A stretch of DNA of 51,378 nt, taken from positions 1 to 51,378 of the IMG/VR virus record IMGVR_UViG_3300046616_000291, one strand, 5' to 3'. A model generated the notes under the pieces. The model did not search any database, was not told the origin of the DNA, and saw only the letters and a list, made by a program, of their open reading frames with translations. The first letter of the stretch is position 1. Every line of letters begins with the position of its first letter. Shown piece by piece: positions 5,661 to 14,663 of the stretch. This DNA is from a virus. The translations under genes were made by a program, and so were the position numbers.

Positions 5661-7109
5661 TTGATTTCTGACGCTGAAATACTTGAATTAGAAACGCTCC
5701 TTTTAGAAGAGGAGCGTTATCAGTTACAGCAAGACCTGATTTATCCAGAGGAAAGGGGCAAAAGTAAGAACTATTGCTTCCTTCATAATGCGATCATTTC
5801 TCAAAAATATAACGAAAAGGGTGAACTCGTTTCGGGATACCGGGGGGCTTCACTTGAAGGTTCCAGCCGGTCTACAAAAACATGGTCAGGTGTTGACATA
5901 ATTATTTGGCTATGCACGGAAGTTGAAACCAATTGCTCCATTAAGATTTACCGTGAAACATATAACGAGATAAAAGAAACCCTTTACGATGATTTTAAGC
6001 GCCGGCTTGATGATTTTGGACTACCAAACCCATTCCATACAGCACAGGAAGTAAAATCATTCAAAATAGGTAATAATAAGATATCATTTTTAGGATGTGA
6101 TAAGATAGGCAAAGCCCATGGGTCAGGATGTGATTATGCTTTCTTCAATGAGATAATCCATATTCCGAAAGCAATATTTGATCAGGTTGAAATGCGTTGC
6201 CGAAAGTTCTGGTGGTGTGACTTTAACCCATCACTAACGGAGCATTGGGTATTTGATAGTATTATTACTCGTGATGATGTTGGCTACCTTCATTCTACAT
6301 TCAGGGATAATCCTTATTTATCAATTCAGGAACGAAACAAAATTTTGAGTTATGAACCATGGGAAACCGGATCTTATGAAATAGTAAACAATACTGATAT
6401 TTACTATAAGGGTAATCCTGTAACCGACAAGAACCAACCGCCGCCACATAAGAAAAATGTAAACCAAGGGACAGCAGATGTTTACATGTGGACTGTATAT
6501 GGGCTTGGCCTTCGCGGTGCAATGGAGGGCGTTATATTCAATCATGTTACATGGATTAGCAGGGAAGATATACCGGCTCATCTTGCCCCCATTGGGACTA
6601 TAGATTTTGGATTTACAAATGATCCGTGCGCAATTAATAGGTATTGGGAAGATGCGCTAAACATCTACATAGAGCCGCTAATTTACACACCAATTGATAA
6701 TCCAAATGATATCTCCGAGGCATTAAAGGCCTTGGGATTTACCAGGAATATGCCTATTATTTGCGATTCTTCAGATAAATATACCCATGAAACGAAGGGC
6801 GCTGTGGAGATGGTTATTGGTCTTAAAAAATTAGGCTGGTCAGCTTCAAAGGTAAATAAAACAAAATCTGTTGTTTTTTGGCTAACTTCGATGAAAACTA
6901 AGAAAATTCACATAATTACCAATCATTTGTATAAAGAAGCCAAAAAAGAACGCGAAAACTACAAATGGAAGGAAATAAACGGAATTTTGATAAACCAACC
7001 GGATGATAAATTTAATCATATGTGGGATTCCGCACGATATGGGCATATAGTTTTCAATCAAAATAAAGTGCAAAACAATACCCAATCATGGGCAGGCGGA
7101 TTCGGATAA
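5661..7109 (+). CDS. terL: Terminase large subunit
   Basis: This is the 482-residue packaging motor. The ATPase has Walker A EGSSRSTKT (about 66-74) and Walker B DYAFFNEI (about 156-163). The RNase H-like nuclease begins at GTIDFGFTNDP (about 312), whose Asp is the first metal ligand, with later acidic ligands in IICDSSD and in the C-terminal HMWDSARYG. The pattern is that of the Terminase_3 / PBSX-like group. The start is a TTG at 5661: a stop lies two codons upstream and no in-frame ATG appears before the Walker A motif. A TAATTTTG box (5595-5602) lies in the gap before it. Confidence 0.92.
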   Translation: MISDAEILELETLLLEEERYQLQQDLIYPEERGKSKNYCFLHNAIISQKYNEKGELVSGYRGASLEGSSRSTKTWSGVDIIIWLCTEVETNCSIKIYRETYNEIKETLYDDFKRRLDDFGLPNPFHTAQEVKSFKIGNNKISFLGCDKIGKAHGSGCDYAFFNEIIHIPKAIFDQVEMRCRKFWWCDFNPSLTEHWVFDSIITRDDVGYLHSTFRDNPYLSIQERNKILSYEPWETGSYEIVNNTDIYYKGNPVTDKNQPPPHKKNVNQGTADVYMWTVYGLGLRGAMEGVIFNHVTWISREDIPAHLAPIGTIDFGFTNDPCAINRYWEDALNIYIEPLIYTPIDNPNDISEALKALGFTRNMPIICDSSDKYTHETKGAVEMVIGLKKLGWSASKVNKTKSVVFWLTSMKTKKIHIITNHLYKEAKKERENYKWKEINGILINQPDDKFNHMWDSARYGHIVFNQNKVQNNTQSWAGGFG

Positions 7110-7122
7110 AAATATAAACAAA

Positions 7123-8568
7123 ATGGATATACAATTTTTTAAGACCAATCTTTATGCTCCATCTGTATTCATTCCAAAGATGAAAAAAGAATGGAAAGGT
7201 TATTTTGAGTGGAAAGCATTCAAGCAATATGATCCTGCTTGCCATGAGATTGTAACCAACAAAACAAAGAGAAAGGATAAAAAAATATCCGTTCCGATTC
7301 CAGGTGCCGCCTGCGATCCGATAACCGGCAAAGCCCCTGAAGAATTACAAACGGTTCATGTTGCCCGTATCCCATTGGCCTTACAACGTATCATTACGAA
7401 CCGGCGAACAGCATTCCTAACCGGAGGCAAGGTAGAATTTAAATCTAAGCCAAATAATCCCATTGAGCAGGCCATGTATGACGCTGTTACCCAAACATGG
7501 AGAAGGAATAAGCTGGATTTCAAGAATTCGGCTATATCTAAAGCTTTCATGAGTGAAACAGAGTGTGCAGAAATATGGTACAGCAAGGTTAACGAAGACA
7601 TGAGCGTGTCTATGCGATGTAATATCTTCTCACCATCAAAAGGATATGAATTAATACCGGTGTTTGATAGCCTGGAGGATCTACTCGCGTTTGGGCTGGG
7701 ATATGAGTCTACGGATGCGAAAGGCAATAAGATTAAATGCATGGATATTTACGACAAAGAGTATATATCTAAGTATGAAGATACCGGTAAAGGGTGGCAA
7801 AAAATAAATGAATCAAACGGCGTTCCTTGGCAAATAGAACATAAATACGGAAAAATACCGGTTATTTACTATTCTCTTGAAAAGGCCATCTGGGCAGATG
7901 TCCAGGTAATGATAGAAAGACTTGAAACATTGATTTCCAATTTCGCAGATACTAATGATTATAATGGATCACCAATTCTTTTTGCAAAGGGATTAATTGA
8001 TGGATGGAGCACCAAAGGAGAAACAGGAAAGGTTATACAAGGAAAGGATGATCCAAATGGAGAAGGTGCTGCGGATCTGAAGTACGTAAACTGGGATCAG
8101 GCACCGGAATCTATTAAACTGGAAATAGAAACATTGACAGATTTTATTTATTCTCTCTCCCAAACGCCAAATTTAAGCTTTAAAGCCATGGCCGGATTAG
8201 GGGATATTTCTGGGGCTGCATTCGATAGAATGATGATTGATTCACATCTTGCCGCAGCAGACCTTCAGAATGGGATGTACGGGGAGTGTATTCAGCGTAG
8301 GCTTAATTTCCTATGTTATGCTATGGCGGCGACCCAGAAGGGACTGGAAAAGGCAAAGGACATGGAAATAACAGTAGTCTTTAATAAGTTTAGTATAGAT
8401 AACGTTTCTGATAGAATAGAAAATGCCAAGAAAGCTAATGGCGGGAAACCGGTTATTGATCATCTAGGCTCCATCAAGATGGCTGGATTAACAGATGATG
8501 CAGAGGCAACGTACCAACTTATTCAGGAAGAGACAGTAAAAGAAACAACAATCCCCGCTTTGGTTTAG
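7123..8568 (+). CDS. Portal protein (SPP1 gp6-like)
   Basis: The 481-residue protein follows terL by 13 bases, as portals do. The pattern of the SPP1 gp6-like family is visible: an N-terminal segment with RIPLALQRIITNRRTAFLTG, a beta-rich clip/wing (ECAEIWYSK, GKIPVIYYSLEKAIWADV), and a C-terminal helical stem/crown (SQTPNLSFKAMAGLGDISGA, RRLNFLCYAMAATQKGLEKA). It forms the dodecameric ring through which DNA is packaged. It is the last plus-strand gene before the inverted cassette. Confidence 0.88.
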   Translation: MDIQFFKTNLYAPSVFIPKMKKEWKGYFEWKAFKQYDPACHEIVTNKTKRKDKKISVPIPGAACDPITGKAPEELQTVHVARIPLALQRIITNRRTAFLTGGKVEFKSKPNNPIEQAMYDAVTQTWRRNKLDFKNSAISKAFMSETECAEIWYSKVNEDMSVSMRCNIFSPSKGYELIPVFDSLEDLLAFGLGYESTDAKGNKIKCMDIYDKEYISKYEDTGKGWQKINESNGVPWQIEHKYGKIPVIYYSLEKAIWADVQVMIERLETLISNFADTNDYNGSPILFAKGLIDGWSTKGETGKVIQGKDDPNGEGAADLKYVNWDQAPESIKLEIETLTDFIYSLSQTPNLSFKAMAGLGDISGAAFDRMMIDSHLAAADLQNGMYGECIQRRLNFLCYAMAATQKGLEKAKDMEITVVFNKFSIDNVSDRIENAKKANGGKPVIDHLGSIKMAGLTDDAEATYQLIQEETVKETTIPALV

Positions 8569-8619
8569 TGGGTATTGTTTGAATTATACAAGTAAATGAT
8601 AAGGAATGACACCTTTAGA

Positions 8620-8642
8620 CTAAAAATGTGCTTTAATAAAGC
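8620..8642 (-). terminator. Weak terminator at the end of the minus-strand cassette
   Basis: GCTTT (8630-8634) and AAAGC (8638-8642) form a short five-pair hairpin. On the minus strand it is followed by ACATTTTTAG. It could end leftward transcripts from the cassette before they run into the portal gene. Confidence 0.4.
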
Positions 8643-8648
8643 AATATA

Positions 8649-8852
8649 CTATAAATCTTTCTTTCTAAGTTTGTTCAAGTGGTTTATGGAGAGTATAATT
8701 AATATTATACCATATATTAATGAAATTGTTGGATGAATAAGATACAATTTATCCAACCCTCTTTTTAACATCCAATAATAACCAAATGCCGATATCATAA
8801 GAACGAATATTCCTACCGTAATAACAAAGTGAGCGAATCTTAATTTCATCAT
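8649..8852 (-). CDS. Small membrane protein, two transmembrane segments
   Basis: 67 residues with two hydrophobic helices: about 6-26 (AHFVITVGIFVLMISAFGYY) and about 38-56 (HPTISLIYGIILIILSINHL), then a basic tail KLRKKDL. The layout would suit a small holin-like or superinfection-related membrane protein, but nothing fixes the function. Its start overlaps the stop of the lectin-like gene as ATGA. It is the last gene of the minus-strand cassette. Confidence 0.65.
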   Translation of the reverse strand: MMKLRFAHFVITVGIFVLMISAFGYYWMLKRGLDKLYLIHPTISLIYGIILIILSINHLNKLRKKDL

Positions 8853-9910
8853 AATGAATATTTAGCCTTCAGGTAAGATTCAATCCCGCCAATTTCAAAT
8901 GCCGTGAGCTTCCTGCGATAAATTATAATTTCAAATACTATTCCTTTGAAGAAATTGGAAGTATTATTTCTGCTACCAACATAAAGAATATTATCAATAA
9001 AGTTATTAGTATTATCTGCGGTATCAGGCGACGTGCCATCTAAGTTGCTTCCATTTATAAACAAATCACAGTCTTTTCCTGTATTGCTCCTGAATATGTC
9101 ACCTCTGATTAAAATAGGAGTAGCTAAAGGAGCATTTATTAATCTGGTATCTAATCCTACGTCCCCATTATCCCCTATTGTTATATCGCCATTTGTGCCG
9201 TCATTAGTAGTTATTGCAAAGGCGTTATCAGCCGTATAATCCGCGCCTGCCTCCATTAATATTCCGGGCAATTCAACATCATTTTGAATAACAGCAAATA
9301 TTGTTAAGTCTGGAAACCCTGCAAAAGGCAAATCTGATGAAGATACCATTCCCTGGGCACTGGTAAATATAACCCCGCCATCAGGTGTAATAACGCTTGG
9401 CCTTAATGCTCCGGATGCTTCTAAATCATTTCCAAAGCCACTTAAATCGCCCCATGTTGCGATAAGTCCGGGGGAAAGTGTCCCATCATCGCATTTAACA
9501 TGGAATATCCTTGGACTTATGGATGTGGGATCAATCGCCGGAACCAATCCTGTAACATAAATAGTTTCAGTAACGGAATCATAATAGATAACCCAACCCT
9601 GTGCTACACTATCTATATATTCCTTAACTACATTGTCCTGAAATGCTTTGATGATTATTGCTGCGTTATAGTCTAATATATCTTGCTGTGCTTCAGATTG
9701 CGTATCTACTACGGATATAAGAGATTCGGCATCTTGTGCATCAACTAGCAACTGTTCATATGTCCAATGGTCAGAACTATCCGCTTCCCATTCAGCCTGG
9801 GAAGCATCCGCAGGGTTTATAGATAGTTCATATAACTTTGAATATGCAGCTATATAAGCACCTACCGCGATGCCTAATTGTAATCTATTTAATTCTTGTA
9901 CTGTTGCCAT
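8849..9910 (-). CDS. Concanavalin A/LamG-like lectin domain protein
   Basis: The 353-residue protein has a helical N-terminal third (residues 1-110) and a C-terminal beta-sandwich of the concanavalin A/LamG type (about 135-350). Signs are TWGDLSGFGNDLEASG, the F/V-rich strands after it (PDLTIFAVIQND), FKGIVFEIIIYRRKLTAFEI and IESYLKAKYSL. Such domains bind glycans and often end phage tail fibres. No signal peptide is present, which favours a virion or cytoplasmic protein. It is encoded on the strand opposite to the late operon, in a cassette with its own promoter. Host-receptor binding is inference. Confidence 0.65.
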   Translation of the reverse strand: MATVQELNRLQLGIAVGAYIAAYSKLYELSINPADASQAEWEADSSDHWTYEQLLVDAQDAESLISVVDTQSEAQQDILDYNAAIIIKAFQDNVVKEYIDSVAQGWVIYYDSVTETIYVTGLVPAIDPTSISPRIFHVKCDDGTLSPGLIATWGDLSGFGNDLEASGALRPSVITPDGGVIFTSAQGMVSSSDLPFAGFPDLTIFAVIQNDVELPGILMEAGADYTADNAFAITTNDGTNGDITIGDNGDVGLDTRLINAPLATPILIRGDIFRSNTGKDCDLFINGSNLDGTSPDTADNTNNFIDNILYVGSRNNTSNFFKGIVFEIIIYRRKLTAFEIGGIESYLKAKYSL

Positions 9911-10017
9911 GATGTTGTTTTAAATAAATATATCTCCCACAAAATAACTATTATTTCGGCAATCGCCAACGCTACCCATAACGCCTTTGCGTTTCTGTCA
10001 AACCAATTTTCCTTCAT
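9889..10017 (-). CDS. Single-span membrane protein, 42 aa
   Basis: The frame starts at the ATG at 10017-10015, sharing one base with the upstream stop (TAATG), and ends inside the lectin-like gene at 9889. It begins MKENWFDRNAKALWVALAIA and has one transmembrane helix (about 12-32, ALWVALAIAEIIVILWEIYL), then a short polar tail. Tight overlaps on both sides support translation. Confidence 0.6.
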   Translation of the reverse strand: MKENWFDRNAKALWVALAIAEIIVILWEIYLFKTTSWQQYKN

Positions 10018-10223
10018 TATAATGTTGCTTTAACTGTTATATCCGTTCGCAATAATGTATCATGTGGGAATCCGTAGGTATTTTGAATCGTTATTTCGGC
10101 AATCATTCCTGTTTGATAATGGAACTCTTTAATAGCTGCCTCTATGGCTGATTTTAATTTCATAGATTGTGCAGCAAGACCAATTAGGCTTAATTCATCT
10201 TTAAGTCTATCGTCTATATTCAT
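10017..10223 (-). CDS. Hypothetical protein, 68 aa
   Basis: A helical N-terminal half (MNIDDRLKDELSLIG) is followed by a beta hairpin (AEITIQNTYG, TDITVKATL). No family is recognised. It lies in the middle of the minus-strand cassette. Confidence 0.55.
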   Translation of the reverse strand: MNIDDRLKDELSLIGLAAQSMKLKSAIEAAIKEFHYQTGMIAEITIQNTYGFPHDTLLRTDITVKATL

Positions 10224-10275
10224 AGTTTGTTGTTTAGGAGGGTTATTAATTCGGTTCGGCTATCTGTACCAACAA

Positions 10276-10617
10276 TTATTCCCCTGGATGATAGCTTGTG
10301 CCCTCTGGATAATACTTAGGAATGGGTGCCGCAGCAATAACAGATAATTGTGCACGAGCTGTAAATGTTGCAACTATTATTCTAATTATCACATTAGCAT
10401 AAGTTTCTTTTTTGCGCGGTCTCCGGTTGAATCCTTTGAATATCTTTTTCTGAGAAGATGGCAGCCGTTTAATTTGTTCAGCAATTTGTTCAGCAGTATT
10501 AAATGTGATACTTGCCATAGCAATTTGTCTTTCTAACCTCGATTTCTGCATGGGATCGGATATGGCATCTGCAACGGATTGCATGTGTTTAAGCACTGAT
10601 TCTTTATCTGGTGTCAT
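10276..10617 (-). CDS. Hypothetical protein, 113 aa
   Basis: A largely helical protein with a basic patch (GFNRRPRKKETY) and an alanine/isoleucine-rich segment (IIRIIVATFTARAQLSVIAA) that is borderline hydrophobic. It overlaps the upstream gene as ATGA. No function assigned. Confidence 0.55.
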   Translation of the reverse strand: MTPDKESVLKHMQSVADAISDPMQKSRLERQIAMASITFNTAEQIAEQIKRLPSSQKKIFKGFNRRPRKKETYANVIIRIIVATFTARAQLSVIAAAPIPKYYPEGTSYHPGE

Positions 10618-10937
10618 AATTTATATAGCCTCGTTTTTTGATCCTCTTTTTTCAAATCGGGATATAGGGTATGCACTCTATCGTCACCCTTAATCTCGTG
10701 GGTGAAAGAGGTAGACTCATAATCTTGCGGTACAACATAACACTCTTTGAATGGTGGCAAGTTAATGCCGGTTAATTCAATTATATGTTGCCTTACTTGT
10801 TCATTTTTGTCATTCATTTCCTCTTGCGACAATTGACGCATAAACAGAAAATATCCAGATGGCATCATGTCAAATGTCCAACATGCACGCTTATTTTGCA
10901 TCCGTTGTTTGAAGTACTTAATTGATCTCTTATTCAT
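10614..10937 (-). CDS. Hypothetical protein, 107 aa
   Basis: It begins MNKRSIKYFKQRMQNKRACW and has a basic N-terminus and a mixed acidic C-terminus. I see no recognisable motif. Four bases separate it from the 10942 gene, in keeping with one operon. Confidence 0.55.
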   Translation of the reverse strand: MNKRSIKYFKQRMQNKRACWTFDMMPSGYFLFMRQLSQEEMNDKNEQVRQHIIELTGINLPPFKECYVVPQDYESTSFTHEIKGDDRVHTLYPDLKKEDQKTRLYKL

Positions 10938-10941
10938 TTCA

Positions 10942-11238
10942 TTAGTATTTATTTACACAACATGGGCAACAATCATCAGGAAATGCGGGAGTATTCTTAA
11001 TCTCTTCCTCTTGCCGTTTAACTTCTTCTTCAAATTGTTTAATCAACTCTGAATCAACGAAATTTTGACGACAAAAGAATCTTCCATAACCTTCATACAA
11101 TGGCTCCTTTCTAACTTCATCAAATAACTTGTTCAAGTTGCTTTCTGCTTCTTCAAACAAGTCTAATACACAATGCGTATAATCTTCTCCAAAGTGGTAG
11201 GTCTGCCATCCATTAAAGTAAATTTGTGGTAGTATCAT
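10942..11238 (-). CDS. Hypothetical protein with C-terminal CCPCC motif, 98 aa
   Basis: The C-terminus carries DDCCPCCVNKY, a tight cysteine cluster that could bind a metal; the rest is acidic and helical (LFEEAESNLNKLFDEV, KQFEEEVKRQEEEI). It overlaps the upstream ribbon-helix-helix-like gene by four bases (ATGA). Function unknown. Confidence 0.55.
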   Translation of the reverse strand: MILPQIYFNGWQTYHFGEDYTHCVLDLFEEAESNLNKLFDEVRKEPLYEGYGRFFCRQNFVDSELIKQFEEEVKRQEEEIKNTPAFPDDCCPCCVNKY

Positions 11239-11492
11239 TTGGTTTCCTTTAGTACAGTTTCCATTTTTTTGATTTTGTTTTCAATTTGTTGCCAAACATC
11301 TACAGAGTACCCACTTGGAAAATCCTTTTCAAGGTTTGTGAATGCCTTTGCCTCTAATGACATTAACATTAAGGCATCAGTAAACGTGCACACTCTTTTA
11401 AGCCTTTGCTCCTGCTTTGCCTTGTATTCAAGTAAGGTAAGGTAAACAGATTCAGGTACATTGGTTAGTCTTATTTCTCTTGTTTTACACAT
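11235..11492 (-). CDS. Ribbon-helix-helix-like protein, first gene of the inverted cassette
   Basis: 85 residues. The N-terminal strand EIRLTNVPESVYLTLLEYKA and the following helices (FTDALMLMSLEAKAF) resemble a ribbon-helix-helix DNA-binding dimer, followed by a C-terminal coiled-coil-like tail. It starts about 12 bases from the predicted transcription start of a consensus promoter (11508-11537). As the first gene of a self-contained operon, it may regulate that operon. Confidence 0.6.
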   Translation of the reverse strand: MCKTREIRLTNVPESVYLTLLEYKAKQEQRLKRVCTFTDALMLMSLEAKAFTNLEKDFPSGYSVDVWQQIENKIKKMETVLKETK

Positions 11493-11507
11493 GTCCGTAT
11501 ATTTTCA

Positions 11508-11537
11508 CAAAGCTACACATAAAAGACAATAAAGCAA
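11508..11537 (-). promoter_or_regulatory. Promoter of the minus-strand cassette
   Basis: On the minus strand TTG (11537-11535), a 19-base spacer and TAGCTTTG (11515-11508) match the Bacteroidota consensus. It gives the eight minus-strand genes 8649-11492 an expression signal independent of the late operon. Bases 11528-11537 are a copy of AATAAAGCAA also found at 8635-8644, at the other end of the cassette. Confidence 0.7.
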
Positions 11538-11605
11538 CTTAAATAAATACACTTTTTACTTAATGCCTAACTAACAATATAAATTTACAGCAAAATAACA
11601 TTACA

Positions 11606-12271
11606 ATGGCTGTAGAAAAGGGCAAAGTAATAGCTAAACTTAATGAAATATTTAAGGGGAAAAGCGTTACGAATACTTTCAAAGAAAATCTTGCTACCAA
11701 GTGGGCGGCTAAAATTGAAACTGATGAAGATATTGACGCTTACGTCGAAGATCGCAAGGAGGATATTTTAGAAGCATCAACAGAAGCAGACAGACGCGCA
11801 ACACAGGCTGCCGATAAAGCCCGTAAGGATGCTGCAAAAGCAGCGGCGGGTGACAAGCCAGATGACGTAAAGCCGGAAATTCCAGATGATACGCCAGCAT
11901 ATATGAAGGCATTCATGCAGGAGTTTAAGGAAATTAAAGCGGAAATATCTGGTATTAAGGCTACCAAGCAAGCGGAAACGGTAGAATCAAAATTCAGGGC
12001 ACACACAGCAATTAAGGACATCCCCGAAAGCTTTTACAAACGTGCTATTCCTTCAAAGGAAGAAGATATTGAAACTACTGCTACCGAAATTGCGAAAGAG
12101 TGGGGCGAAATCCAAACACAATACAAATTCTCGTCTTTCGGGAATGACAAACCGGGTGCAAACCGGGGTGCCATAGTTAAGGAAGAAGGAGAAAGCAAGC
12201 CTGATGAAGCAGTAGCAAACTTCGCAAAGGCAAAAAACGAAAAGTTTATACAAGAACAATCTAAAAACTAA
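11606..12271 (+). CDS. Putative scaffold protein
   Basis: A 221-residue, highly charged, Ala/Glu/Lys-rich helical protein with a coiled-coil segment (about 55-80 and 100-130, such as AFMQEFKEIKAEISGIKATK). It sits before the decoration and major capsid genes, where capsid scaffolds are coded. Composition, position and lack of a globular core support a scaffold of the GP20 kind. No protease motif is visible. Confidence 0.6.
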   Translation: MAVEKGKVIAKLNEIFKGKSVTNTFKENLATKWAAKIETDEDIDAYVEDRKEDILEASTEADRRATQAADKARKDAAKAAAGDKPDDVKPEIPDDTPAYMKAFMQEFKEIKAEISGIKATKQAETVESKFRAHTAIKDIPESFYKRAIPSKEEDIETTATEIAKEWGEIQTQYKFSSFGNDKPGANRGAIVKEEGESKPDEAVANFAKAKNEKFIQEQSKN

Positions 12272-12274
12272 TTT

Positions 12275-12892
12275 ATGTTAGAAACTGGAGGAATGGGTAT
12301 TTCCCGTTCTATTGGTACAGGATCGCGTCCTGTTTGGCAGGGTACTAACAAAGATATTCAGCTTGCACAAGGCGGATTTCTTTTGGATATTACCGGATTA
12401 AGCCCCGGAGATGTCCTTTTGCCTGGTACGCCACTTGTGTTTGATGAAACTACCCGTATTGCGGCTGTTTTACATACAGGCATAGCTTACGCGAATGCCG
12501 GAGCTGCTGCAACTACCTATCAGGTAGTAAAGGGTTCAAGCCTTAAGGTAGGCGATAATTTTGCATCAGGAGTAACGGGCGGTAAGGCATATCCTATTAC
12601 GGTCATTGATAAGACAAATGCCGCTTATGATACCATTACAGTAGGTACCACTATTGGTGCTGTTACGGCAGGCGATACATTATACGCTTCAACGGCTACA
12701 GGTGCAACAGCATCCGCGTTGCCAGCAGCAAATGGACTGCTTTATGAAGAAACGGAAGTATTCCCAACTGGCTTGAAAAATAGCGTTTCTGCTGTTATTC
12801 GTGGTACTGTTTATGCTCGCCGTGTTCCTTATTCTGCTGCAATTGCCGCTTTGACTGGCCTTCGTTTCATTATTTATTCACAATCTCATTAA
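12275..12892 (+). CDS. Putative capsid decoration / head fibre protein
   Basis: A 205-residue Gly/Ala/Thr-rich beta protein placed between scaffold and major capsid. The end (VIRGTVYARRVPYSAAIAAL) and the repeated GDxLYASTA-type turns resemble head decoration proteins coded directly before capsid genes in related Bacteroidota phages. Assignment is from position and composition. Confidence 0.5.
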   Translation: MLETGGMGISRSIGTGSRPVWQGTNKDIQLAQGGFLLDITGLSPGDVLLPGTPLVFDETTRIAAVLHTGIAYANAGAAATTYQVVKGSSLKVGDNFASGVTGGKAYPITVIDKTNAAYDTITVGTTIGAVTAGDTLYASTATGATASALPAANGLLYEETEVFPTGLKNSVSAVIRGTVYARRVPYSAAIAALTGLRFIIYSQSH

Positions 12893-12900
12893 TCATCACT

Positions 12901-14040
12901 ATGGCAGCGACTATACCAAGTATTTTCGGAAATCTTGCGAATGATGCTAATCTTCAGGTGATGATTGATAATTCACTTGATGCATTACAAGGGCAAACCA
13001 CATGGAGAAGTCTCCTTGATATGGGTATGCCGCAGGCATCATTAACTTTTGAAACAGTAATCGGCCGTTCTCGTATTGAGGCTGCGGCATCCATTGTAGA
13101 TCCTGATGCGCCAGCTCCTTTACGTGGGCGGAATAAACTGGAATTACTTGTAGGTAAAATCCCTACAATGAAACAGAAGTTCCGTTTACAACAGGCAGAA
13201 ATGCGTACTATCCAGAACATCCTTGAAAATGGACGTTTTAAAGAACAGGATCGCGTTAATGCACTTATGAATACATTATATGATGATGTGAGTAAGTGTG
13301 CTACTGCCGGGGATCGCCGTGTGGATATGATGCTCATGCAGGGTATTTCTACCTTAGCAATCGATGTAACAACAACAAATAATCCGGATGGTGCAGCTTA
13401 TGGAAATATATCATTACTAGCCCGTGCTTATCAGAAACAAGGAGTCCCTGTTGTTTGGAGTGATATTACTACTTCAAAGCCTATTACGGACATTGAAAAC
13501 TATACTGAGGCAATTTACACCAACTTTGGTCGCACTTTCGGCAAGATTATGATGAGCCGCGATCTTTGGTTATTGTTTAAACGCAACGCTGAAGTGATTG
13601 ACCGGTTGAAATCATTCTACAATATTGGTAAAGCAAATGGTACTTATTCAAGCACGTTGAATAATGTGAATGAAATGTTTGCTGCAAATGGATGGCCTTT
13701 GATCGAAGTGGTGAATGATTCTGTTGGTATTGAAGATGATGGTATCATAACTGTTAAGAAATCATTCAATATCAATAACGTTGCTTTCGTTCCAAATGGT
13801 AAACTGGGCATGTTGGAAAATGCATATTCAATGCATTTGATTCACCCGGTAGCCAATAAGAGCTATGCAACATTTGGCGCAACCCTAGTATCTAAATGGT
13901 GTGAAGATGATCCGTTGGTTGAGTTTACGGGAATGGAAATGAATGCTTTCCCTGCGCTTACAGCAATAGATGGTATTTATGTATTGACTACGAATGTAGT
14001 TCAGGCAAACTTTGCATTTACGGATACAAGCTTCCTTTAA
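12901..14040 (+). CDS. Major capsid protein (HK97 fold, E-like family)
   Basis: 379 residues, the usual size for an HK97-fold capsid subunit. The E-like (Phage_cap_E) pattern is seen in an N-terminal arm, RNKLELLVGKIPTMKQKFRL, the long spine helix region (QAEMRTIQNILENGRFKEQD), NAEVIDRLKSFYNI in the A domain, and the late KLGMLENAYSMHLIHP and PLVEFTGMEMNAFPALTAID. No N-terminal delta domain is obvious, which fits the separate scaffold upstream. Confidence 0.82.
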   Translation: MAATIPSIFGNLANDANLQVMIDNSLDALQGQTTWRSLLDMGMPQASLTFETVIGRSRIEAAASIVDPDAPAPLRGRNKLELLVGKIPTMKQKFRLQQAEMRTIQNILENGRFKEQDRVNALMNTLYDDVSKCATAGDRRVDMMLMQGISTLAIDVTTTNNPDGAAYGNISLLARAYQKQGVPVVWSDITTSKPITDIENYTEAIYTNFGRTFGKIMMSRDLWLLFKRNAEVIDRLKSFYNIGKANGTYSSTLNNVNEMFAANGWPLIEVVNDSVGIEDDGIITVKKSFNINNVAFVPNGKLGMLENAYSMHLIHPVANKSYATFGATLVSKWCEDDPLVEFTGMEMNAFPALTAIDGIYVLTTNVVQANFAFTDTSFL

Positions 14041-14663
14041 TGTTTTACGACCAGACAGCTATAGATTATCTTATTGATAGATTAGGGTGGGCGGAACCAA
14101 TACCGCCCACATCCCTGGTTATAGATTCACGAAATACCTTATCTAATTCGGGACGGTATTTCGATGAATTCAATAAAATGGTCACAGTAGAAAATGTATG
14201 GTCAACCATTAATAATGCAACTGTACAACAAGCTGATTATAATTATTATCTGTATAAGCTCAAACAAGAGACCGTACTATTTGCATTAAGCGTAATATTT
14301 GACAATAATGAAAGAGCATATTACGGGTATTGTGGCACAAACAGAAAAGACATATCTGGCGTTGATTATTCCGGTATAATCCCCACAAAGGGAGGATTAT
14401 TTGATAATCTGATAGGATATTGTATGTCATGTAAGGCTTTGGAATTATTTCTTACAACAAACCGAAAAAATGGGGATGAAAGAGGGAATAAATTCAATTA
14501 TTCAAATATCCAGACAGAACTAAACGGGATCAAGAATGAATATGGGAAAACGATGACAATTGGACTGTACGCCCTTAAATCAATGGCAGCCGAGAAAGTA
14601 ATAGACATACTTTGGCCCACAAACAAAAATCGTCCTATATTGACGGGAAGGAGGGTTTGGTAA
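14040..14663 (+). CDS. Putative head-tail connector (adaptor) protein
   Basis: A 207-residue protein that starts on the last base of the capsid stop codon (TAATG). It is predicted mostly helical, with a long YYLYKLKQETVLFALSVIF segment. The position right after the capsid gene is that of the head completion adaptor. No conserved motif is visible, so this is a positional call. Confidence 0.45.
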   Translation: MFYDQTAIDYLIDRLGWAEPIPPTSLVIDSRNTLSNSGRYFDEFNKMVTVENVWSTINNATVQQADYNYYLYKLKQETVLFALSVIFDNNERAYYGYCGTNRKDISGVDYSGIIPTKGGLFDNLIGYCMSCKALELFLTTNRKNGDERGNKFNYSNIQTELNGIKNEYGKTMTIGLYALKSMAAEKVIDILWPTNKNRPILTGRRVW

